Source: Bailinhaonella thermotolerans
GTDB taxonomy: Bacteria; Actinomycetota; Actinomycetes; Streptosporangiales; Streptosporangiaceae
Length of the DNA: 39,410 nt
Assembly: GCF_003594875.1 (NCBI RefSeq)
Contig: NZ_QZEY01000031.1
Coordinates: forward strand, 1 to 39,410
Reading direction: 5' to 3'
A program made the translations under genes and the position numbers. The notes beneath the pieces were generated by a model. That model was given only the letters and a program-made list of their open reading frames with translations. It ran no database searches and had not been told where the DNA came from. Below are positions 1 to 7,501 of the stretch, one piece after another; the first letter of the stretch is position 1, and each line of letters starts with the position of its first letter.

Positions 1-257
1 CCAAGAAGGTCCGCACCATGGACCAGATCGTCGGCTTCGGCGACCCCGCCAAGATCGCCACCAAGAAGACCGTCGCCGCCAAGGCCAAGGACAAGGCCGA
101 GACCGGCACCACGACCGGCACCGCCGCGGCCCAGCCCGCCCCCGCGCAGGACGTGCCGGTGGCCGCCCCCGCGGCCATGGGCGGCACCGCCCTCATCGGC
201 GGCTTGGTCATCGCCACCACCGCCAAGAAGCTCCACAACCTGTTCAAGCGCTCCTGA
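1..257 (+). CDS. C-terminal part of an unknown Ala/Lys-rich protein with a C-terminal hydrophobic segment
   Basis: The reading frame is open to the left edge (first full codon at 3), so the gene is probably cut by the window. An internal ATG at 18 with AAGAAGGT seven bases upstream is an alternative true start, giving 79 residues. The visible protein has a Lys/Ala-rich stretch, an Ala/Pro/Thr-rich low-complexity linker, then a short hydrophobic Gly/Ala/Ile segment and a basic end (KKLHNLFKRS), as in a tail-anchored or membrane-tethered protein. I do not recognise the family and assign no function. A strong terminator follows 48 bases after the stop codon. Confidence is in the reading frame, not in the start. 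Confidence 0.6.
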   Translation, partial: KKVRTMDQIVGFGDPAKIATKKTVAAKAKDKAETGTTTGTAAAQPAPAQDVPVAAPAAMGGTALIGGLVIATTAKKLHNLFKRS

Positions 258-305
258 CCAGCGGCCCCTGACCGCTCACAGGAGCAGCCCGGCCGGTAGA
301 GCCAC

Positions 306-342
306 GAGAACCCCGCCTCTCCCCCCGAGAGGCGGGGTTCTC
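306..342 (+). terminator. Perfect 16-bp stem-loop terminator
   Basis: Bases 306-321 pair perfectly with 327-342 around a five-C loop, followed by a short T/C-rich stretch. It lies just past the stop of the gene ending at 257, with which it is collinear. The next gene (TauE-like, ending at 566) converges on it, so it may serve both strands. The rest of 343-565 shows no gene. Confidence 0.85.
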
Positions 343-565
343 TCATGCCCGGACCCAACGAAAAACCGGCGTGCCCCAAACGCCCAGAGAAGCCCGCACC
401 CCACCCCTCAGCCAGCCATCGGTCAAACGCGCCGGGCTCTCTGATCCCGGGTGCCTGAGCACGCGTCACCTCGTGACAAACCCTCGGAGGGGCGGCTCGG
501 GGGTGGGCGGGTCGCGGCTGGTGGTCGGGGCGGGCTGGTGGGGGCTTGGCCAGACCGGGCCTGGG

Positions 566-1321
566 TCAGTCGGTGAGGAGGCTGATGATGGCTATCACGC
601 CTACGCAGACGATGATCACGCGGAAGAGGAGTGGGGGGATCTTGCGGCCGAGGCGGGCACCGAGGTAGCCGCCGACGGTGCTGCCGAGGGCCACCAGGAG
701 GACGGCGGTCCAGTCGGGTTTGGCGACGGCGATGAAGAGGACGGCGGCGGTGGTGTTGACCAGGCCCGACAGGACGTTCTTGGCGCCGTTGAGGCGCTGG
801 AGGTCGTCGTCCAGGAAGATGCCGAGGATGGCGAGCAGGAGGACGCCCTGGGCCGCGCCGAAGTAGCCGCCGTAGACGCCGCAGGCGAAGACGCCGGTCC
901 AGAGCCAGGGGCCGCCGTGGGCGTGGTGGTTCCGCCGCCGGGCCAGGAGCCAGGCGTTCATCTTCGGCTGGACGACCACCAGGACGCAGCCCAGGGCGAT
1001 CAGGGCGGGGACGATGAACTCGAAGGCCTCCGGCGGGAGCGTCAGCAGGAGGCCCCCGCCCAGGAGGGCGCCCGCCACCGAGCCGGCGCCCAGCCGGAGG
1101 AGCCGCGGGAGCTGGCCCTTGAGTTCGGCGCGGTAGCCGTACGCGCTGGTCCAGGAGCCCGGGACGAGGCCGATGTTGTTGGAGACGTTCGCGGGGATCG
1201 GGGGCAGGCCCACGGCCAGGAGGGTGGGGAAGGTGATGAGCGAGCCCGAGCCCACCACCGCGTTGATTCCCCCCGCGCCCACTCCGGCCGCGAAGACCGC
1301 GAGCATCTCCAGCGGCGTCAT
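566..1321 (-). CDS. TauE/SafE-family membrane permease (sulfite/anion exporter type)
   Basis: The 251-residue protein has the size and pattern of the TauE/SafE (formerly DUF81) family: about eight hydrophobic segments in two halves, with the Gly/Ala-rich first helix (GVGAGGINAVVGSG, about residues 14-27) followed by the conserved Pro/Asn-rich turn (residues 39-50, PPIPANVSNNIG). A second half-repeat has GVYGGYFGAAQG. Family members export sulfite, sulfoacetate or other organic anions across the cytoplasmic membrane. The substrate cannot be read from sequence, and no sulfur-metabolism gene lies nearby. It starts with ATG at 1321, and the gene upstream on the same strand (SPFH) ends 123 bases before, so the two could be co-transcribed. 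GTACGG palindromes occupy the gap. Confidence 0.88.
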   Translation of the reverse strand: MTPLEMLAVFAAGVGAGGINAVVGSGSLITFPTLLAVGLPPIPANVSNNIGLVPGSWTSAYGYRAELKGQLPRLLRLGAGSVAGALLGGGLLLTLPPEAFEFIVPALIALGCVLVVVQPKMNAWLLARRRNHHAHGGPWLWTGVFACGVYGGYFGAAQGVLLLAILGIFLDDDLQRLNGAKNVLSGLVNTTAAVLFIAVAKPDWTAVLLVALGSTVGGYLGARLGRKIPPLLFRVIIVCVGVIAIISLLTD

Positions 1322-1444
1322 CTCCGCCCTTTCCGTTCAGTCCCGTACGGTTTCCCCGTACGGCGTCGCTCAAGCCACGGCGCGTGGCATTGGGCGATCG
1401 TAGAACGGTTTCAGGAACTGAGCGAAGAATGTCCGAGATGTGAA

Positions 1445-2425
1445 CTACGGGGCGTATGGGTCCCGGCCGAGGTGGCGGAGGTCGGGGTCGGGCAGGTCGC
1501 GCGGGGTCTCGCGGGCGTCCTGCATCGCGCCGAAGAAGCCGCCCAGCCCTTCGAGCGCCTTGCCCATCTCCGACGGCACGATCCAGATCTTGTTCGCGTC
1601 GCCCTTGGCGATCTCCGGCAGGGTCTGGAGGTACTGGTAGGCCAGGAGCCGCTGGGTCGGGTTGCCCTCGTGGATGGCCTTGAAGACCGTGGAGATGGCG
1701 TCCGCCTGCCCCTGCGCGCGCACCGACTGGGCCTTGGCCTCGGCGTCGGCGCGCAGGACCGCCGCCTCGGCCTCGCCCCGGGCCTTGAGCACGGCGGCCT
1801 GCCGTTCGCCCTCGGCCGTGAGGATCGCCGACTGCTTGGCGCCCTCGGCGGCCAGGATCGCGGCGCGCTTGTCGCGGTCGGCGCGCATCTGCTTCTCCAT
1901 CGAGTCCTGGATCGAGGTGGGCGGGTCGATGGCCTTCAGCTCCACGCGGTTGACGCGGATGCCCCACTTGCCGGTCGCGTCGTCGAGCACGCCGCGCAGC
2001 TCGGTGTTGATCTCCTCGCGGGAGGTCAGCGTGCGCTCCAGGTCCATGCCGCCCACCACGTTGCGCAGCGTGGTGACGGTGAGCTGCTCGACGGCGGTGA
2101 TGAAGTTGGCGATCTCGTACGTCGCCGCCTTGGGGTCGGTGACCTGGAAGTAGATGACCGTGTCGATGGACACGACGAGGTTGTCCGAGGTGATCACCGG
2201 CTGCGGCGGGAACGAGACGACCTGTTCGCGCAGGTCGATCAGGGGGCGCAGCCGGTCGATGAAGGGGATGACCACGTTCAGGCCGGCGTGCAGCGTGCGG
2301 TGGTAGCGGCCGAACCGTTCGACGATCCCCGCGGTGGCCTGCGGGACGATGCGCACGGTCTTGGCGAGGAGGAAGCCGGCGATGGCCACCATGACGAGTA
2401 CGGCGATCAGGGAGGCGGTTTCCAT
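1445..2425 (-). CDS. SPFH/Band 7 (stomatin/paraslipin-like) membrane protein
   Basis: The protein has 326 residues from the ATG at 2425; the frame is open further upstream, but only this start gives the typical N-terminus. It has one N-terminal membrane helix (about residues 3-22), then the family hallmark AGIVERFGRYHRTLHAG, an SPFH domain to about residue 200, and a long Ala/Glu/Arg/Gln-rich helix (about 195-270) expected to form a coiled coil for oligomerisation. The C-terminus is Pro/Asp-rich. Stomatin-like proteins assemble into large rings that organise membrane microdomains, often with a partner protease (NfeD type); no NfeD gene is adjacent here. GGGAG lies upstream of the chosen ATG. 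The SPFH call is firm; the cellular role is unknown. Confidence 0.93.
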   Translation of the reverse strand: METASLIAVLVMVAIAGFLLAKTVRIVPQATAGIVERFGRYHRTLHAGLNVVIPFIDRLRPLIDLREQVVSFPPQPVITSDNLVVSIDTVIYFQVTDPKAATYEIANFITAVEQLTVTTLRNVVGGMDLERTLTSREEINTELRGVLDDATGKWGIRVNRVELKAIDPPTSIQDSMEKQMRADRDKRAAILAAEGAKQSAILTAEGERQAAVLKARGEAEAAVLRADAEAKAQSVRAQGQADAISTVFKAIHEGNPTQRLLAYQYLQTLPEIAKGDANKIWIVPSEMGKALEGLGGFFGAMQDARETPRDLPDPDLRHLGRDPYAP

Positions 2426-2750
2426 GGGCCTGGGACTCCCGTCGTAGATGACCCGGAAGATAACCCGAAGCCCGCTTCGCCCCCCGAACCGGCGGCCTTC
2501 TAGGGCGTGATGATATTTGGTCCGGCTTTGCTCGGCTATGCGCCTCACACAACTGCCGCCGTACCGTCACTCGGACCGGCGCGGCTCCCCGGGAGCCGGG
2601 CGCCGCGCGCCGCTGACCACGGGAACCACGCCCCCGCGCCGCCGACGGCGAGAGCCGGGCGCCGTGCCGTACGGCTCCCGCCAAGGGGACCCCGCGCTCA
2701 GGCGTGATCGGGCGTGCCCGGGCGGAGCGGGGCGGCGCGGGAGGGGCGGC
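2426..2750. other. Gene-free spacer between SPFH and ABC ATPase genes
   Basis: This 325-base spacer must hold the promoter of the SPFH gene and the end of the ABC ATPase transcript. It includes a locally AT-richer stretch (around 2508-2535) and a CCGTACGG palindrome at 2667-2674. I found no ORF with a convincing start and no strong terminator. Confidence 0.5.
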
Positions 2751-3542
2751 TCAGGCGAAGATCGCGCGGGCGTTCCAGCGGCCGTTGCGCTGCTCCACCG
2801 ACAGCGGGAGCCCGAACGTCTTCGTCAGGTTCGCCTCGGTGAACACCTCAGCCAGCGGGCCCGCCGCCACGACCGAGCCCCGGCGGAGCAGCATCGCGTG
2901 CGTGAACCCGGCCGGCACCTCCTCCACGTGGTGCGTGACCAGGATCATCGTCGGCGCGGTGGGCGACTGGGCGAGGCCGGCGAGACGCCGTACGAGATCC
3001 TCGCGGCCGCCCAGGTCGAGGCCGGCGGCGGGCTCGTCGAGCAGCAGCAGCTCGGGGTCGGGCATCAGGGAACGGGCGATCTGGACGCGCTTGCGCTCGC
3101 CCTCGGACAGCGTGGCGAAGCGCCGGCGGATCAGGTGGGCGCAGCCGAGCTGGTCGAGGAGCTCCACCGCGCGCGTGACGTCGGCGGAGTCGTACTCCTC
3201 CTCCCAGCGGCCCAGGATGGCGTACGACCCGGTCAGCACGAGGTCTATGACCTTCTCGTCCGGCGGCACGCGCTCGGCGATGGCGGCGCTGGTCAGGCCG
3301 ATGCGGGGGCGCAGCTCGAACACGTCGGTGCGGCCCAGCGTCTCGCCGAGGATCTCCACGGTGCCTTCGGTGGGGTACAGCAGAGACGCCGCGACCTGCA
3401 GCAACGTCGTCTTGCCCGCGCCGTTGGGGCCCAGCACCACCCAGCGTTCGTCCTCGTGGACGGTCCAGCCGACGCCCCGCAGCAGGGCCGAGCCGTCTCG
3501 CCTGACGGCCACGTCCTTGAGCCGAAGCACCTCACCGGCCAT
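2751..3542 (-). CDS. ABC transporter ATP-binding protein (stand-alone)
   Basis: The protein has 263 residues from the ATG at 3542, chosen because AAGGAGG sits just upstream; the longer frame adds only Arg-rich sequence. All ABC ATPase motifs are present in order: Walker A GPNGAGKTT (about residues 40-48), signature LSEGERKRVQIA (about 150), Walker B LLLLDEPAAGLD, and the switch histidine in VTHH. The N-terminal strand pattern and length match the class of single-domain ATPases found without a membrane partner in actinobacteria. No permease gene is adjacent, so the partner and substrate are unknown. A role in an uptake or export complex, or a soluble ABC role, is equally possible. The divergent gene at 3706 shares its promoter region. 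Confidence 0.9.
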   Translation of the reverse strand: MAGEVLRLKDVAVRRDGSALLRGVGWTVHEDERWVVLGPNGAGKTTLLQVAASLLYPTEGTVEILGETLGRTDVFELRPRIGLTSAAIAERVPPDEKVIDLVLTGSYAILGRWEEEYDSADVTRAVELLDQLGCAHLIRRRFATLSEGERKRVQIARSLMPDPELLLLDEPAAGLDLGGREDLVRRLAGLAQSPTAPTMILVTHHVEEVPAGFTHAMLLRRGSVVAAGPLAEVFTEANLTKTFGLPLSVEQRNGRWNARAIFA

Positions 3543-3705
3543 CCGAATCCTCCTTAATGTCCGCCCCCGCCGAGATCGTCCCCGGAAAGGTACTCCCTGC
3601 CGGAGGTACGCTCCTCCCCGGCTCATCCCCAAGCCGGGCAATGCTCGGCCCTGATCTCTGGCTCACCACCAAACCTAGGGGATGGGCAGCACATATCGTT
3701 GATTG

Positions 3706-4458
3706 GTGCACACCGAACCTGTGTCCGCATCGTTCGTCGTCTGGGGCAACGCCTGGCTGACCGGTCACGCCGGGCTGGATGACGCGGTTGACGAGGTCGA
3801 GGCCGCGGCCGGGCCGCAGGTGCTCGCCGGTCCCGGCGGTGACGTCCCACTCCGGCACGCCCTCGCCGAGCTCCGCGTCGAGGGCCTGACCGAGTTCCGC
3901 CTCGCGCTCCCGGCGCCCGGGGATCCGCTCGGGCTGGCCGGGCCGCCGGGCTTCACCTCCGCGGCCGTGGACGCCGGGCAGGCCGTCCTCGCGGTGCTCC
4001 CGGGGATCCCCGGCCGCTGCCTGGGCCTGGTGCCCGCCGAGGACCGGCGCGGCTCGTCGTACGTCGGCCTGCGCTGGACCTCGTACGACGCGTCCCGCAC
4101 CCTGCCCTACACCCCGTCGCTGCCCGAGGCCGAGCACGCCCTGACCCTGGCCATGCGGGACACCGCCGACGTCCTCGCGGGCCTGGACGCCGCCACCGTC
4201 CCGCCCTCGGAGCTGACCAAGCTCCGCCGCGACGACAAGGGACTGGCCCCCGGCTACCCGGCCCGCGCCCACCGCGTCGCCGCCCTCACGGCCCGCCTGT
4301 CCCTGGTGCTCAAGCTCGCCTCCGAGGACCGCGGCCTCACCGCCGCCCAGGTCGCCGCCCGCGCCGACGCCCTGCGCCACCTCGACCACGCCGTCCGCCG
4401 CGCCCGCGTGGCCGCCTGCAACAGCATCCTCGAATCCGTCCCCGACGCGAGATCCTGA
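3706..4458 (+). CDS. Conserved hypothetical protein, probably leaderless
   Basis: The product is 250 residues from GTG 3706 (TTG 3703 is one codon upstream). There is no Shine-Dalgarno sequence; instead TATCGT at 3694-3699 ends six bases before the GTG, the usual arrangement of an actinobacterial -10 box on a leaderless transcript. The protein is soluble and Ala/Leu-rich, with no signal peptide or membrane segment. The C-terminal third (about residues 165-250) is strongly helical with many Arg/Ala. I do not recognise the family. It is divergent from the ABC ATPase and converges on the peptide exporter gene, with only 50 bases between stops. Confidence 0.75.
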   Translation: MHTEPVSASFVVWGNAWLTGHAGLDDAVDEVEAAAGPQVLAGPGGDVPLRHALAELRVEGLTEFRLALPAPGDPLGLAGPPGFTSAAVDAGQAVLAVLPGIPGRCLGLVPAEDRRGSSYVGLRWTSYDASRTLPYTPSLPEAEHALTLAMRDTADVLAGLDAATVPPSELTKLRRDDKGLAPGYPARAHRVAALTARLSLVLKLASEDRGLTAAQVAARADALRHLDHAVRRARVAACNSILESVPDARS

Positions 4459-4508
4459 CGGCCCGGTACGGCGACCCGCCCCTCCCAGCCGGGCCGTGAT
4501 CCCCGGCC

Positions 4509-6701
4509 TCAGGTGGGGGGGGATTGGTGGGCGTGGAGGGTGGCGTAGTGGGCGCCGAGGCGGAGGAGTTCGTGGTGGGTGCCGCGTTCGGCTATCCGGC
4601 CGTTCTCGATCACCAGGATCTCGTCGGCGTCGCGGATGGTGCTGAGGCGGTGGGCGATGACTATCCGGGTCTGGGTGAGGTCGGCCAGGTTGCGCTCGAT
4701 CTCGGCCTCCGTCGCCGTGTCGAGATGGCTGGTCGCCTCGTCCAGGAGGAGGACGCGGGGGCGGGCGAGCATGGCGCGGGCCAGGGCCAGGCGCTGGCGC
4801 TGGCCGCCGGACAGGCCGTTGCCCTCGGTGAGGACCGTCTCGTAGCCCATCGGCATGGCGACGATGTCCTCGTGGACGCACGCCAGCCGCGCCGCCTCGA
4901 CGATCGACTCCAGGTCCGCGTCCGGCCTGCCGAGCGCGATGTTCTCCCGGATCGTGCCCGTGAACAGCGCCGGTTCCTGGGTGACCACGCCGAACTGGCG
5001 GCGTAGCGACTTGGTGTCCAGCCACGCGGCGGACACCTGGTCGTACCGGATCTCGCCCTCGGTCGGCGGGTAGAGGCCCAGCATGATCCGCGCGAGCGTG
5101 CTCTTGCCCGAGCCGGAGCGGCCGACGAGCGCGAGCTTGCGGCCGCGCGGCACGCTGAGCGTGATGTCGCGCAGGATCCAGGGGGCGCGCGGGTCGTACC
5201 GGAAGGAGACCCGGCGCAGCTCGATCTCCCCGGCCAGCCGGCGGACGGTGATCCCGCGCCCGGCCTCGGCGTTCTCGCGCCTGCGCCCGAACGGGCCGAC
5301 CGGGCGCGGCGTCTCCGGCTCGGTCTCGACGATGTCGGCCAGCCTCTCGAAGTGGACCCGGGACTGCTGAAGCCGCTGGAGGCTCGCCACGAGCGCGGCG
5401 AGCGGCGTGAGCGCGCCGACCGCCAGGCCGTTCAGCGCGACCATCTCGCCGACCGTCATCTGCCCGCCGAGCACCCGCCACGCGCCGGCCAGCAGCAGCA
5501 TCGCGGGCGCGAGGAAGCGCATGCCGCCGAGCACCGCGTCGAGCAGGGTGGTGAGCAGCCCGAGCCGCGTCTCGGCGTTCACCTCGGCGGTGAACAGGCC
5601 GAACCAGCGGGTGACCGCCCGCCGTTCGGCGCTGGAGGCCTTGAGCGTCTCGATCCCGTTGATCGACTCGATGAGCCGGCCCTGCGCGGCGGACTCGGCG
5701 ATCATCTGGCGCTCGGCCAGGTCCACGACCCGCCGCCGCGTGCCCAGCAGCAGGGCGACCTCCACCCCGGCCACCGCCAGCAGGAACGCCCCGAAGACCG
5801 GGTCCCAGAACACCACGAGCGCGACGTATCCGATCGCCAGCGGCCCGTCGAGCAGCGCCGACATGAGCTGCCCGGACAGCGTCTCGCGCAGCGCCTCGAC
5901 GCTCCGCGTCCGCATCACCAGGTCCGACGCGCCGCGCTGGGTGAAGAAGCGGTACGGCAGGGCGAACAGGTGGTCCACGACCCCGGCGGTCAGCTCCGCC
6001 CCGACCCGGGCCCGCATCGCCAGCAGCAGCGTCCCCCGCAGGTACGAAAGGACCACCGAGGTCAGCACGGCGAACGCCAGCCCCACCCCGAGCACCTGGA
6101 GCAGCGCGGCCCCGTCCGCGCCCGGCAGGACCCGGGAGAACACCAGCCCGGACAGCACCGGCACGAGGAGCCCGAGGCCCTGGAGCAGCAGGGTCGCCAG
6201 GAGCACCTGGACCAGCAGGCCCTTGCGCCGGAACAGGATCGCGCGCACGAGGTCCCGCCGCCACTCCCGGCGGCCGGGGTCTCGCGGGATCGCCGGGAAG
6301 TCCTCCCCCGGCTCGAACACGAGCACCACGCCCGTGAACCCGGCCGCGAACTCCCGCGCCGTCATCCCGCGGCGGCCCTTGGCGGGGTCCACGACGTCCA
6401 CGCGCTTCGGCGTCCAGCGCTCGACGACGATGAAGTGGTTGAACTCCCAGTGCACGACCGCGGGCCCGGTGACGCCCGCCAGCGCCTCCGGCTCCACGGA
6501 GAAGGCGCGGACGCGGAAGCCGTACGCCCGCCCGGCGGCGGCGATCGCGGCGGCGGTCAGGCCGTCCCTGGAGACGCCGACGTGCTCGCTGACCTCCCGT
6601 ACGGCCGTGGGGCGGCCGTGGAAGCCGAGGATCATGGACAGGCAGGCCGCGCCGCAGTCGGCCATGGTGTGCTGCCGGACCAGCGGGACGCGGCGCCTCA
6701 C
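4509..6701 (-). CDS. C39-peptidase-containing ABC exporter (PCAT) for double-glycine peptides
   Basis: This 730-residue three-domain exporter cleaves the leader of a double-glycine precursor and pumps out the rest. The C39 peptidase has Gln10 and Cys16 in QHTMADCGAAC, His89 in WEFNHFIVV and Asp105 in VDPAKG, so the catalytic residues are all visible. Six membrane helices span about residues 155-440. The ATPase has Walker A GRSGSGKS at 527-534, the signature LSGGQRQRLALARA and Walker B VLLLDEATSHLD. The GTG start at 6701 overlaps the TGA of the upstream mini-HlyD gene in a GTGA, so translation is probably coupled; a longer in-frame start at 6782 would overlap that gene by 85 bases. The peptide gene upstream (7124-7321) is the obvious substrate. 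Confidence 0.93.
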   Translation of the reverse strand: MRRRVPLVRQHTMADCGAACLSMILGFHGRPTAVREVSEHVGVSRDGLTAAAIAAAGRAYGFRVRAFSVEPEALAGVTGPAVVHWEFNHFIVVERWTPKRVDVVDPAKGRRGMTAREFAAGFTGVVLVFEPGEDFPAIPRDPGRREWRRDLVRAILFRRKGLLVQVLLATLLLQGLGLLVPVLSGLVFSRVLPGADGAALLQVLGVGLAFAVLTSVVLSYLRGTLLLAMRARVGAELTAGVVDHLFALPYRFFTQRGASDLVMRTRSVEALRETLSGQLMSALLDGPLAIGYVALVVFWDPVFGAFLLAVAGVEVALLLGTRRRVVDLAERQMIAESAAQGRLIESINGIETLKASSAERRAVTRWFGLFTAEVNAETRLGLLTTLLDAVLGGMRFLAPAMLLLAGAWRVLGGQMTVGEMVALNGLAVGALTPLAALVASLQRLQQSRVHFERLADIVETEPETPRPVGPFGRRRENAEAGRGITVRRLAGEIELRRVSFRYDPRAPWILRDITLSVPRGRKLALVGRSGSGKSTLARIMLGLYPPTEGEIRYDQVSAAWLDTKSLRRQFGVVTQEPALFTGTIRENIALGRPDADLESIVEAARLACVHEDIVAMPMGYETVLTEGNGLSGGQRQRLALARAMLARPRVLLLDEATSHLDTATEAEIERNLADLTQTRIVIAHRLSTIRDADEILVIENGRIAERGTHHELLRLGAHYATLHAHQSPPT

Positions 6702-6895
6702 GCCCCGCCCCCGAGCAGCGGCAGCACGCCGAACCAGACCAGCCCGGCCATGGAGGCGGCGAGCAGGACCGTGTAGATCCACAGGCCGGCGAAGTCGCGC
6801 GCCGGGATCTCGTACAGCGGCTCGGTCTCCGGCTGCCCCTCCCGGTACCGGTTGAGCGCCTCCTCGCGGAAGATCGATCTGTTCGCCTCGCTCAT
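6698..6895 (-). CDS. Small membrane protein resembling only the N-terminal anchor of a HlyD-type adaptor
   Basis: The 65-residue protein starts at ATG 6895 with GGGGAG nearby. Its N-terminal segment IFREEALNRYREG, a following acidic/Pro stretch, and one membrane helix (about 36-58) recall the start of HlyD/NHLM-type membrane fusion proteins, where IFRxxAL leads into the single anchor helix. The coiled-coil and periplasmic adaptor domains (normally 300 or more residues) are missing: the frame stops seven residues after the helix. The stop overlaps the exporter's GTG start. In a single-membrane bacterium a periplasmic arm is dispensable, so it may be an anchor or docking subunit of the exporter. 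The HlyD link is based on pattern resemblance and position only. Confidence 0.75.
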   Translation of the reverse strand: MSEANRSIFREEALNRYREGQPETEPLYEIPARDFAGLWIYTVLLAASMAGLVWFGVLPLLGGGA

Positions 6896-7021
6896 CTGTC
6901 TCCCCGTAGTCGCGGGGTCCCCCGTGGTTCCCCGTGTCCCGCAGCGGAGGCCGCGTCCCCGTGCCCCGCGCAAGGGCCCGCCCCCGTCACGCCGCGGGCG
7001 GCCTCGCCCCCGGCACGCCGA

Positions 7022-7057
7022 AACGCGGGGGCCCGGCTCCCGCCTCGCCCCCGCGTT
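7022..7057 (-). terminator. Stem-loop between peptide gene and export genes
   Basis: Bases 7022-7032 pair perfectly with 7047-7057 (11 bp) around a 14-base loop, 67 bases past the precursor stop. It could act as a partial terminator or 3' stabiliser, giving more precursor mRNA than exporter mRNA. The rest of the gap 6896-7123 contains only short ORFs without convincing ribosome binding sites. Confidence 0.6.
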
Positions 7058-7123
7058 CAGCTCTTCCGTCGCCGAAGTACGGCGCGCCCCGGGATGCCCA
7101 TGACGGCATCACCTCGGGTGGCG

Positions 7124-7321
7124 TCAGTCGATGACGCAGGGCCGCTCGCCCACGGCCGGGCCCTTGCCGTAGCCGGGGCCGAAGGGGCGGTGGGTGCTGA
7201 TGATGTGCTTCCAGAAGCAGTTGTCGCGGTGGTGGTAACCCTTGGCACCCCCGGAGACCTGCTCGAGCTGCTCGATGTCGAGCTCGGCGGCCATGTCCTC
7301 GATGCGAACCTGGTCCTTCAT
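7124..7321 (-). CDS. Double-glycine-leader peptide precursor (bacteriocin- or signal-like)
   Basis: The 65-residue precursor starts at ATG 7321, with AGAGAGG upstream. Residues 1-25 form a textbook double-glycine leader: acidic and helical, ending ELDIEQLEQVSGG, with Leu at -12, Leu at -7, Val at -4 and Gly at -2 and -1, as C39 peptidases require. Cleavage would release a 40-residue core (26-65), rich in His, Gly and Pro, with two cysteines (Cys35 and Cys62) that could form one disulfide, a central aromatic WKH segment and a PFGPGYGKGP stretch. No lanthionine, radical-SAM or YcaO enzyme is visible nearby, so an unmodified (class II-like) peptide is most likely. The exporter and mini-HlyD lie downstream. 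Antimicrobial versus signalling role cannot be told. The longer upstream frame lacks a good start. Confidence 0.85.
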   Translation of the reverse strand: MKDQVRIEDMAAELDIEQLEQVSGGAKGYHHRDNCFWKHIISTHRPFGPGYGKGPAVGERPCVID

Positions 7322-7460
7322 TTCGTGCCTCTCTCTTTCGTGTTGCCCGATGAGGCGGGCGCCCTCCGGGCCGGCGTGTGCCGCCAGGCCCGGCCGGGCG
7401 CCCCGCTCATCCGTGACCCCCCTGAAGCCGGCGCCGTCGCGCCGACGATCGAAACGATCC

Positions 7461-7493
7461 CGCACCCCACTTGTGGATCACTTGGAGATCACT
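7461..7493 (-). promoter_or_regulatory. Three 11-bp direct repeats upstream of the peptide gene
   Basis: On the minus strand three contiguous 11-mers start AGTGATCTCCA, AGTGATCCACA and AGTGGGGTGCG, 140-172 bases before the peptide start and just after the permease gene. An 11-bp (one helical turn) direct repeat is the layout bound by SARP-type or BldC-like activators; the third copy is weaker. The activator is unknown. Confidence 0.5.
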
Positions 7494-7501
7494 AGCGAGG
7501 C

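Noticed and set aside
423-2684. 753-codon minus-strand ORF across the TauE and SPFH genes
   Set aside because: It is an Arg/Pro-rich shadow frame; the TauE and SPFH frames in the same DNA have clear family motifs and starts.
3532-6264. 910-codon minus-strand ORF over the exporter and hypothetical gene
   Set aside because: It is a low-complexity Arg/Gly/Ala shadow out of frame with the exporter, with no recognisable domain.
6896-7123. Second small peptide gene (about 40 codons from an ATG near 7109) between precursor and mini-HlyD
   Set aside because: The GAGG sits too close to the ATG, there is no GG leader, and the sequence is Gly/Arg/Pro-rich like random GC-rich DNA.
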